DNA of 64,000 bases from Amycolatopsis sp. WQ 127309 (lineage in GTDB: Bacteria > Actinomycetota > Actinomycetes > Mycobacteriales > Pseudonocardiaceae): positions 1,302,001-1,366,000 of the forward strand of contig NZ_CP095481.1 of NCBI RefSeq assembly GCF_023023025.1, given 5' to 3'. Shown here one piece after another: positions 57,779-64,000 of the stretch. The translations under genes were made by a program, and so were the position numbers. The notes under the pieces are model-generated. The model saw nothing but the letters and a program-made list of their open reading frames with translations. It was not told the DNA's origin and did no database searches. Within the stretch, counting starts at the first letter, position 1. Every line of letters begins with the position of its first letter.

Positions 57779-59272
57779 ATGGCGGACACGACCCCCGAAG
57801 AGGCTCCCGAGAAGACGACTCCGGAGATCAAGGAGCTCCCGGCCGAGCCGGCCGACGACATCGTCACGACCCAGCACACACTCACCGTGAAGCGGAAGAC
57901 GCTGTCCTACACGGCGAAGGCCGGGCGGATCGTCCTCCGCAAGGAGGTCGTGAAGGACGGCAAGTCCGAAGGGCTCAAGGCGAAGGCCGAGGTCTTCATC
58001 ACCTCCTACACCCTCGACGACGCCGAACCCGGGTCGCGGCCGGTCACGTTCGCCTTCAACGGCGGACCCGGCTCGTCGAGCATCTGGCTGCACATGGGGC
58101 TGCTCGGGCCGCGGCGCGTGCTCTCCGGCGACGTCGACAACCCGGAGCCGCCGCCGTACGGGCTGGCCGACAACCCCGAGACGCTGCTGGTGCACAGCGA
58201 CCTGGTCTTCATCGACCCGGTGTCGACGGGCTACTCGCGCGCGGCCGAGGGCGGCGAGACGAAGGACTTCCACGGTTTCAAGGGCGACATCGAGTCGGTC
58301 GGCGAGGTGATCCGGCTCTGGGTGTCGCGCCACGAGCGCTGGCTGTCGCCGAAGTTCCTGGCCGGCGAGTCGTACGGCACGCTGCGCGCCGCCGGGCTGG
58401 CCGCGCACCTGCAGGACCGCCACGGGCTCTACCTCAACGGCCTGCTGCTCATCTCGTCGGTGCTCGACCTCGGCACGCTGCAGTTCAGCGAGGGCAACGA
58501 CCTGCCGTACTCGCTGTACGTGCCGACGTACGCGGCGATCGCGCACTACCACGGCCTGCACGGCGAGCGCCCGCTCGACGACGTCCTCGCCGACGCCGAG
58601 GACTTCGCGGCGAAGGACCTGCCGTGGGCGCTGGCGCGCGGCGCCCGGCTGTCCACACAGGACAGGGCCGACGCCGTGGCCACGCTGGCGTCGCTGACCG
58701 GGCTCACCGAGTCCTATGTGGACCGGGTCAACCTGCGGATCGAGCACGTGCGGTTCTTCACCGAGCTGCTGCGCGACCGCGGCCTCACGGTCGGCCGGAT
58801 GGACGGCCGGTTCACGACGTGGGAGCCGGACGGCGGCCGCGAGCACATGAGCGACGACCCGTCGATCTCCCGGGTGATCGGCGCGTACTCGGCGGCGTTC
58901 AACCACTACGTGCGGGCCGAGCTGGGCTACGAGAACGACCTGCCGTACGAGATCATCCACGAGGACACGTTCAAGGCGTGGTCGTACAAGGAGTTCGAGG
59001 GCCGCTCGATCTCGGTGGTCGACTCGGTGAGCGCGGCGATGCGCGCGAACCCGCACCTGAAGGTCCACGTCGCGTTCGGCCACTACGACGGCGCGACGGC
59101 GTACTTCGCGGCCGAGCACGTCCTGGCGCACCTGCAGATCCCGGAGGAACTGCGCGACAACATCGACACGGCGTACTACCCGGCGGGGCACATGATGTAC
59201 GTCCACGAGCCGACCCGGGTGCAGCAGGCCAAGGACCTCGGGAAGTTCGTCAAGAAGGCGTCGAACCGCTAG
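57779..59272 (+). CDS. S10 family serine carboxypeptidase-like peptidase, cytoplasmic
   Basis: 497 residues. Nucleophile Ser in LAGESYGTLRA, oxyanion NGGPGSSSIWLHMG, catalytic His in YPAGHMMYVH and Asp before it. There is no signal peptide, unlike fungal or plant members. Bacterial S10 proteins of this length are common in actinobacteria, but their substrate is not known. ATG 57779 is preceded by GTTGGGG. Confidence 0.88.
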   Translation: MADTTPEEAPEKTTPEIKELPAEPADDIVTTQHTLTVKRKTLSYTAKAGRIVLRKEVVKDGKSEGLKAKAEVFITSYTLDDAEPGSRPVTFAFNGGPGSSSIWLHMGLLGPRRVLSGDVDNPEPPPYGLADNPETLLVHSDLVFIDPVSTGYSRAAEGGETKDFHGFKGDIESVGEVIRLWVSRHERWLSPKFLAGESYGTLRAAGLAAHLQDRHGLYLNGLLLISSVLDLGTLQFSEGNDLPYSLYVPTYAAIAHYHGLHGERPLDDVLADAEDFAAKDLPWALARGARLSTQDRADAVATLASLTGLTESYVDRVNLRIEHVRFFTELLRDRGLTVGRMDGRFTTWEPDGGREHMSDDPSISRVIGAYSAAFNHYVRAELGYENDLPYEIIHEDTFKAWSYKEFEGRSISVVDSVSAAMRANPHLKVHVAFGHYDGATAYFAAEHVLAHLQIPEELRDNIDTAYYPAGHMMYVHEPTRVQQAKDLGKFVKKASNR

Positions 59273-59281
59273 CGCTGCCCG

Positions 59282-59319
59282 GTGGCGTCCGGTCCGGTTC
59301 GAGCCGGGCTGGACGCCAC
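59282..59319. terminator. Bidirectional hairpin between convergent genes
   Basis: GTGGCGTCC / GGACGCCAC arms with a smaller CCGG stem inside, between stops at 59272 and 59338. Confidence 0.65.
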
Positions 59320-59337
59320 TCGGCGTCGGTCATCGGT

Positions 59338-60135
59338 TCATCGTGCCGGTGGTGACCAGTCGACGGGCGTGCCCGGATCCGGGACCGGCGGCGTGCCGTA
59401 GTCGCCCGGTGGCAGCCTCCGGTACCGGCGCACATGCCGGATGATGGCGATCACCTGCAGGAGCACCACCGCCGCGGCGTAGCCGGCCAGCCAGGACGCG
59501 AATCCCGGCGGCAGCCTGTCCTCCAGCAGGTCCACCACCAGCGGGACGACCACCAGGATCGGCGTCACGACGTAGACCTGGTCGGCGCGCAACGCCCGGG
59601 CGACGGCGAGGGATTCGGCGGTTTCGGCGAAGAGCGGACGGCGGAGGGTGCCGATCAGGACCCAGCCGGTGCACAGCGCGCTCAAGATCAGCAGGCCCAG
59701 CCAGCTCGCCGCGTACGTGCGGGCCGTCGCGTACATCGCGACGGCGAGCGCGATCCCGCCGCCGAACGCGACCACGAGGGACACCAGGAACCAGCCGCCG
59801 ACGACCTGCCACCACAGTTCCGCCGGCTTCCACGACGGGCCCCACGCGCGCAGGGCCCGGTCGTTGCGGCGGAAGCCGTCCCACATCGAGAGCTGCATCC
59901 CGAAGTAGAGGAAGTAGATCGGGACGCTCTCGGTCATGCCGCGACCGAACAACAGCGAATAAGCCACCCCGGCGGAACTGGCGACCACGATGTAGAGGAA
60001 GTAGCGCCACCAGCGCGACGGCTGCCTGGTGGCGATCAGCGCGGTCAGCACCGGCGCCGGCCGGCCGACGCGCTGACCGTGGCCCGCCAGCCACCTCAGC
60101 GCGGCCGACTCCGTCGCCGCGGTCACCTCGATCAT
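59338..60135 (-). CDS. Multi-pass membrane protein (third of three paralogs)
   Basis: 265 residues with about six predicted helices. N-terminal soluble helix (VTAATESAALRWLAGHGQRV) followed by RPAPVLTALIATRQ before helix 1; ends PPGDYGTPP and VDWSPP. About 50 percent identical by eye to the next protein. Overlaps its stop in ATGA. No family recognised. Confidence 0.75.
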   Translation of the reverse strand: MIEVTAATESAALRWLAGHGQRVGRPAPVLTALIATRQPSRWWRYFLYIVVASSAGVAYSLLFGRGMTESVPIYFLYFGMQLSMWDGFRRNDRALRAWGPSWKPAELWWQVVGGWFLVSLVVAFGGGIALAVAMYATARTYAASWLGLLILSALCTGWVLIGTLRRPLFAETAESLAVARALRADQVYVVTPILVVVPLVVDLLEDRLPPGFASWLAGYAAAVVLLQVIAIIRHVRRYRRLPPGDYGTPPVPDPGTPVDWSPPAR

Positions 60136-60950
60136 CGGGCCTCCTGCGGGGGTGACCAGTCGACGGGGACGTCCAGGTCCGGCAGCGGCGTGCCGTAGTG
60201 GCCCGGCGGCAGCGTCCGGGAGCGGCGCAGGTGCCGGACGTAGCCGACCACCTGCAGGACCAGCACCAGCGCGACGTAGCCGGCCAGCCACGGCGTGAAC
60301 GACGGCGGCTGGTGGTTCCCCAGGAGCGGGTCCATCACCAGCGGCAGGACCGCCATCAGCGGTGACGCCGCGTAGATCGCCTCGACCCGGAGGGCCCGGG
60401 CGACGGCCAGCGATTCGGCGCCGTCGGCGATGAGCGGGCGGCGCAGCACGCTGACCAGGACCCAGCCACTGACGAGCGCGCTCAACGCGAGCAGCCCCAG
60501 CCAGCTCACGGCGTACGTCCGGGCGGGCGTCGTCGCGTACATCGTGACGGCGAGCGCGATCCCACCGCCGAACGCGACCGCGACGGACGCGAGGAACCAG
60601 CCGCCGAGGACCGGCCACCACGGTTCCGCCGGCTTCGTCGACGGGACGTACTCACGGAGTTCCCGTGAGCGGAGGTGACCGCTGTCCCGGGCGGCGAGCT
60701 GGAGCGCGAAGTAGATGAAGTAGACGGGATAGCTCTCGGTCATCCCCGGGCCGAAGAGCCGCGTGTACCCCAGCCCGCCGACGAAGACGAGCAGCACGTA
60801 GCCGACGTAGCGCGGGAACCAGCGGCCGTTGAAGGCCTGCCTCGTCGCGATCAACGCGGTCAGCACCGGCGTCGGCCGCTCGACCCGCTGCCCGCGCTTG
60901 GCCAGCCAGCGCCGGGCCGCTTCCTGCTCCGCGGCGGTCACCATGATCAT
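60132..60950 (-). CDS. Multi-pass membrane protein (second of three paralogs)
   Basis: 272 residues. Same layout as its neighbour: VTAAEQEAARRWLAKRGQRV, RPTPVLTALIATRQ, helices, PPGHYGTPL, VDWSPP. GMTESYPVYFIYFALQL corresponds to GMTESVPIYFLYFGMQL of the third paralog. ATG 60950 overlaps the upstream stop by 4 bp. Function unknown. Confidence 0.75.
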   Translation of the reverse strand: MIMVTAAEQEAARRWLAKRGQRVERPTPVLTALIATRQAFNGRWFPRYVGYVLLVFVGGLGYTRLFGPGMTESYPVYFIYFALQLAARDSGHLRSRELREYVPSTKPAEPWWPVLGGWFLASVAVAFGGGIALAVTMYATTPARTYAVSWLGLLALSALVSGWVLVSVLRRPLIADGAESLAVARALRVEAIYAASPLMAVLPLVMDPLLGNHQPPSFTPWLAGYVALVLVLQVVGYVRHLRRSRTLPPGHYGTPLPDLDVPVDWSPPQEAR

Positions 60951-61732
60951 CGGACCGCCACCTCGTAGATCCCTGCCGGCAGCGACCGGCGCCGGTACTG
61001 CCGGTAGCGGCCGACGAGCAGGGTCGCGAAGGCGAGGACGACGTAGCCGACGAGCCACGGCGTGAACTCGTGCGGCTGCCGGCCCGACGTCAGGGGGTCG
61101 AAGAGCACCGGGAGCGCGAACAACGCGGGCAAGGTGATGTACGGGTCCTCGGCCCGCACGACGGCGTCGATCACCAGCGACGTCTCGTCCTCGGCGAGGA
61201 CCGGCCGCCGGACCACGCCGGTGAGGACCACCGCCACCACGAGCGCGCCGAGCGCGAGCATCCCGAGCCAGCCCACCGCCCAGACCCACGCGGACGTCGT
61301 CACGCACATCGCGACGGCCAGGAGCGCGCCGCCGCCGAAGGTGATCAGCACCGAGGCGAGGTACCAGCCGTCGAGCGCCTCCCGCCACGACGGCCGGGGC
61401 ACGTCGAGCCGTCGATCGCCCAGCAAGGGGGCGGCCCGCCGGTCCGCCCAGCGCACCGGGAGCCAGACGAGCACCACCACACCGGCGTAGGCCGCGAAGA
61501 ACACGCCACCCATGGGCGTGTGGAGCCAGAGCGCCAGGAACTGCAGGACGCCACCGGCGAGCACGACCACCGCCAGCACCAGGAAGCACCACGCCCAGTA
61601 CCCCGGCGGCCGCGCGGCCCGGCGCGCACCCAGCCGCAACGCGAGCAACGGCGTCGGCCGCGCCACCTCGACGCCGCGTTTGGCCAGCCACAAACCGGCC
61701 GCTTCGACCTCGGCCTTCGTCGGTTCGTACAC
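60947..61732 (-). CDS. Multi-pass membrane protein (first of three paralogs)
   Basis: 261 residues, more divergent (AEVEAAGLWLAKRGVEVARP, PTPLLALRLGARR; helices; SLPAGIYEVAVR). GTG 61732 has AGGGGGAG 3 nt upstream, the only strong ribosome site of the operon. All three probably form one complex. Confidence 0.75.
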   Translation of the reverse strand: MYEPTKAEVEAAGLWLAKRGVEVARPTPLLALRLGARRAARPPGYWAWCFLVLAVVVLAGGVLQFLALWLHTPMGGVFFAAYAGVVVLVWLPVRWADRRAAPLLGDRRLDVPRPSWREALDGWYLASVLITFGGGALLAVAMCVTTSAWVWAVGWLGMLALGALVVAVVLTGVVRRPVLAEDETSLVIDAVVRAEDPYITLPALFALPVLFDPLTSGRQPHEFTPWLVGYVVLAFATLLVGRYRQYRRRSLPAGIYEVAVR

Positions 61733-61788
61733 GTCTCCCCCTCGCCTCGGGGAGTACACGCACGAACCGGTCAAAAGGTTGACGCGAA

Positions 61789-61821
61789 AACGGCCCGCCT
61801 CCCGAAGGGAAGCGGGCCGTT
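61789..61821 (-). terminator. Intrinsic terminator of the subtilase gene
   Basis: AACGGCCCGC / GCGGGCCGTT with an inner TCCC/GGGA stem and a TTTT run on the minus-strand exit side. Confidence 0.85.
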
Positions 61822-61831
61822 CGCGTGCGAG

Positions 61832-63553
61832 CTACTTCAGGTACTGCGACCCGTGGGTCACCGCCGCGTAGGCGTCTACGGCGCCGTGGCCGTAGAAGCC
61901 GTTGAACGACGCGTCACCCGTGCAGGTGGCCGTGAACGTGGCGTCGCGGCCTTCGTCCAGGTAGTCGACCGTGCGCGGGACCGGGCAGGCGATCTTCGAC
62001 GCCGTGCCCTCGAGGACGCGCTGGACCTTGTCCGGGTCCAGGCCGAAACCGGCGCCGGACTTCTTGCCGTACTGCGAGACGATCAGCGCCGCGACGCCCG
62101 CCGCGTGCGGCGTCGCCATCGACGTGCCCTGCAGCCACTGGTAGTAGCCGACGCGGCCGTCCGTGGCCGTGGCCTTCTGGACGCCCAGTGCGACACCGGC
62201 CGGCGTCACGTTGCCCGCCTCGTCGATGTTGCCTTCGGCGAGGGCGACGTTCTTCGGGTACGTCGAGAGGATCTCGTTCTCGACCGTGCGGAACCACGGC
62301 GTGCCGAAACCGTCGCGGAAGTAGCCGCCCGGTGCGGAAACCGAGATCTGCTCGGTGCCGTAGTTCGAGTAGTCCGCCTTCGCCTGCGACGGGCCGAACG
62401 CGCCGACGCCGATCGTGTGGTTGCCCTCGACCGGCAGGTTGAGGCAGCTGGCGTTGTCGACCTGACGCGGGTGCGTGGTGTTCGCCGGGTAGTCCGGGCT
62501 GGTGGTGTCCGGCTGCGGCGCGCCGAGGTCGGTGTGCTGGTTGCCCAGCGCGACCACCATCGTGACGCCCTTGCGGTGCGCGTAGTTCAGCGCGCGCTGC
62601 GTCGCCTCGATGATCGTGCGCTGCTCGGCCTGCTCCGCGGCCGAGTCGGCCGGGTTCGCGGTGCAGTTGTACAGCCACGGGTCGGTGTAGAAGCTCATGT
62701 TGACCACGTCGATGCCGGCGTCGCCGGCGTAGGTCAGCGCGTCGACGGTCGGCTGCAGGAAGAAGTAGCCCGAGTCCTGGCCGGCGCGGATGTTCACCAG
62801 CGTCACGTTCGGCGCGACACCGGAGACGCCGAAGCCGTTGGCCGCGGCGGCGATCGTGCCGGCGACGTGCGTGCCGTGGGCACCGTCGTCGTGGTTCACC
62901 GGGTCGACGCAGCCGCGGAACTCGCACGGGCCGTCGACCTCGACGCCGTTGACGTCGAACGGGATGTCCTTGACGAAGTTGCGCGAGTCGGCCGCGTCGA
63001 AGTTCGGCGCGATGTCCGGGTGCGTGCCGTCGATGCCGGTGTCGATGATGCCGACCTTGACCTGCTTGCTGCCCGGTTGCTTGGTGCGGGAAAGGTCCGA
63101 TCGGACGGACTTGAGGCCCCAGAGCTGGTCGTCCAGCGGGTCCAGTCCGACGGCCTTCTTCGCGGCGGCGTTCCCCTTGGCCGTGCCGCGGCCTTCCTTC
63201 TCGACGTTGTTGTTCTTGGCCTTCTTGCCGTCCTTCGGCACCGAGCCGATGACCTGCGCCTTGGCCGCGCCGAACACGGACCGGTTCGCCGAGACGCGCT
63301 CGGTGAAGCCGGTCGCCGGGGCGCTGGCCTTGATCAGGCCGACCGCGCTGTTGGTCTCCAGCACCGTGCCACCCGCGTCGCGGATCGCCTTCTGCGCGCT
63401 CGCGACACTCTGGACGTCCTTGGCGAGCACGGTGAACTCGGTCGCCGGGCCGGCCAGCGCGGGCTGCGCGGACGCCACCGGGACCGCCACCGCGGTGAGC
63501 GCCCCGAACAGCGGGACGGCCAGCGCCGCGGCGAGAAGCCTGGGTCTCTTCAC
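61832..63553 (-). CDS. Secreted subtilisin-like serine peptidase (S8)
   Basis: 573 residues. Signal peptide (LLAAALAVPLFGALTAVAVP), an inhibitor-type propeptide to about residue 165 with a Lys/Asn-rich linker, then the catalytic domain: Asp in IIDTGIDGTHPD, His in DGAHGTHVAGTI, Ser in LQGTSMATPHAAG. The Asn of the oxyanion hole is in ALGNQH. Several Cys may form disulfides. GTG 63553 has GAGGAGGAG upstream. Exported protease for nutrient acquisition or processing. Confidence 0.92.
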   Translation of the reverse strand: MKRPRLLAAALAVPLFGALTAVAVPVASAQPALAGPATEFTVLAKDVQSVASAQKAIRDAGGTVLETNSAVGLIKASAPATGFTERVSANRSVFGAAKAQVIGSVPKDGKKAKNNNVEKEGRGTAKGNAAAKKAVGLDPLDDQLWGLKSVRSDLSRTKQPGSKQVKVGIIDTGIDGTHPDIAPNFDAADSRNFVKDIPFDVNGVEVDGPCEFRGCVDPVNHDDGAHGTHVAGTIAAAANGFGVSGVAPNVTLVNIRAGQDSGYFFLQPTVDALTYAGDAGIDVVNMSFYTDPWLYNCTANPADSAAEQAEQRTIIEATQRALNYAHRKGVTMVVALGNQHTDLGAPQPDTTSPDYPANTTHPRQVDNASCLNLPVEGNHTIGVGAFGPSQAKADYSNYGTEQISVSAPGGYFRDGFGTPWFRTVENEILSTYPKNVALAEGNIDEAGNVTPAGVALGVQKATATDGRVGYYQWLQGTSMATPHAAGVAALIVSQYGKKSGAGFGLDPDKVQRVLEGTASKIACPVPRTVDYLDEGRDATFTATCTGDASFNGFYGHGAVDAYAAVTHGSQYLK

Positions 63554-63628
63554 GTTTCTCCTCCTCGGAAAGCGGTTCCCTCCGGACCGTATAGATCGGA
63601 CAATGGGGTTACAACGGCCAAACGTACG

Positions 63629-64000
63629 TTATGGAACAACGGACTTCTGCTCGGCGAAGTGACATGCTGACAAGTGCCCGTCGGTCCGCGGCACCAGCTC
63701 CGGCACCTCCGTGGCGCAGATGTCCTGCGCCTTCCAGCACCGCGTGCGGAACCGGCAGCCGGACGGCGGATCCAGCGGGCTCGGCACGTCGCCGGTCAGC
63801 CGGATGACCTGCCGCTGCCCGCGCAGCGCCGGGTCCGCCACCGGCACCGCGGACAGCAGCGCCTGGGTGTACGGGTGGGACGGTCGCTCGTAGATCTCCT
63901 CGTCGGTGCCGATCTCGACGACCTTGCCGAGGTACATCACCGCGACCCGGTTGGACAGGTGCCGCACCACCGAAAGGTCGTGCGCGATGAAGACGTACGA
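63629..64000 (-). CDS. Oligopeptide/dipeptide ABC transporter ATPase, C-terminal part (truncated by window)
   Basis: At least 123 residues, open to the window edge. [20 protein letters not shown] is the region after Walker B, including the switch His. [20 protein letters not shown] and the Cys-containing [14 protein letters not shown] are the C-terminal oligopeptide-transporter extension found in DppD/DppF and OppD/OppF. The rest of the gene lies beyond 64000. Confidence 0.92.
   Translation of the reverse strand, partial: SYVFIAHDLSVVRHLSNRVAVMYLGKVVEIGTDEEIYERPSHPYTQALLSAVPVADPALRGQRQVIRLTGDVPSPLDPPSGCRFRTRCWKAQDICATEVPELVPRTDGHLSACHFAEQKSVVP

Noticed and set aside
61070..63670. Very long plus-strand open frame opposite the membrane operon and subtilase
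   Set aside because: Arg/Val/Gly-rich shadow of real minus-strand genes; no family motifs or ribosome site.

Overview
The window is high-GC actinobacterial DNA with very strong G/C third-position bias, frequent GTG/TTG starts and many 4-bp ATGA or GTGA gene overlaps. Gene content (tandem BTAD-ATPase regulators, WXG100 pair, class F sortase, GH19/GH18 chitinases, twin-arginine intradiol dioxygenase with a carbohydrate-binding module, DivIVA-like coiled coil) points to Pseudonocardiales, most likely Amycolatopsis or a close relative. The genus is an inference from gene content and style, not from a marker gene. There is no rRNA, phage or insertion sequence, and only one tRNA. It looks like ordinary chromosome with a regulatory and secreted-enzyme flavour.

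Layout. 0-8 kb: membrane-anchored Cys-rich protein, Bax-inhibitor-1 protein, a surface protein with its class F sortase, a two-domain fatty acyl-CoA reductase-like protein and a DivIVA-like coiled-coil protein. 8-24 kb: amidase, atypical LuxR regulator, WXG100 pair, two tandem giant BTAD-ATPase regulators, then a leftward operon of a second atypical LuxR regulator, sugar-binding lipoprotein, two permeases and a GH1 beta-glucosidase. 23-29 kb: NagZ-like GH3 enzyme, aldo/keto reductase with a YbjN-like protein, a divergent MFS exporter/AsnC regulator pair, and a methyltransferase behind a sequence matching the actinobacterial RecA-independent DNA-damage (PafBC) promoter. 29-35 kb: small zinc-finger protein, decayed sigma-factor and reductase fragments, PP2C phosphatase, GH19 chitinase, dioxygenase-CBM fusion, AraC regulator and a thioester-domain wall protein with a LANTG sorting signal. 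35-44 kb: pseudokinase with tandem repeats convergent on an Fn3 protein/MoxR/DUF58/transglutaminase-like operon. 43.8-51.3 kb: sensor kinase and response regulator, divergent AfsR-type regulator with a second, paralogous response regulator, and a set of exported low-complexity proteins. 51.4-53.2 kb: TetR/aldo-keto reductase pair around two palindromic operators, followed by a short-variable-arm tRNA with a UAA anticodon. 53-64 kb: GH18 chitinase with ricin-type lectin domain, type II NADH dehydrogenase, an endonuclease V/type 5 uracil-DNA glycosylase operon, S10 peptidase, three paralogous membrane proteins in one operon, a subtilase and the end of an oligopeptide ABC ATPase.

How parts work together. 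Three chitin/glycan enzymes (GH19, GH18, NagZ-like GH3) and the beta-glucoside uptake operon suggest saprophytic polysaccharide use; the transporter lacks its own ATPase, so a shared MsiK-type ATPase elsewhere is expected. Deaminated-base repair is concentrated in one two-gene operon. The most unusual signals are non-coding: an inverted-repeat family placed at convergent gene ends, a CTTCAC motif shared by both atypical LuxR genes, two PafBC-type promoters (one without an evident gene), and the UAA tRNA next to a gene that uses a TTA codon.
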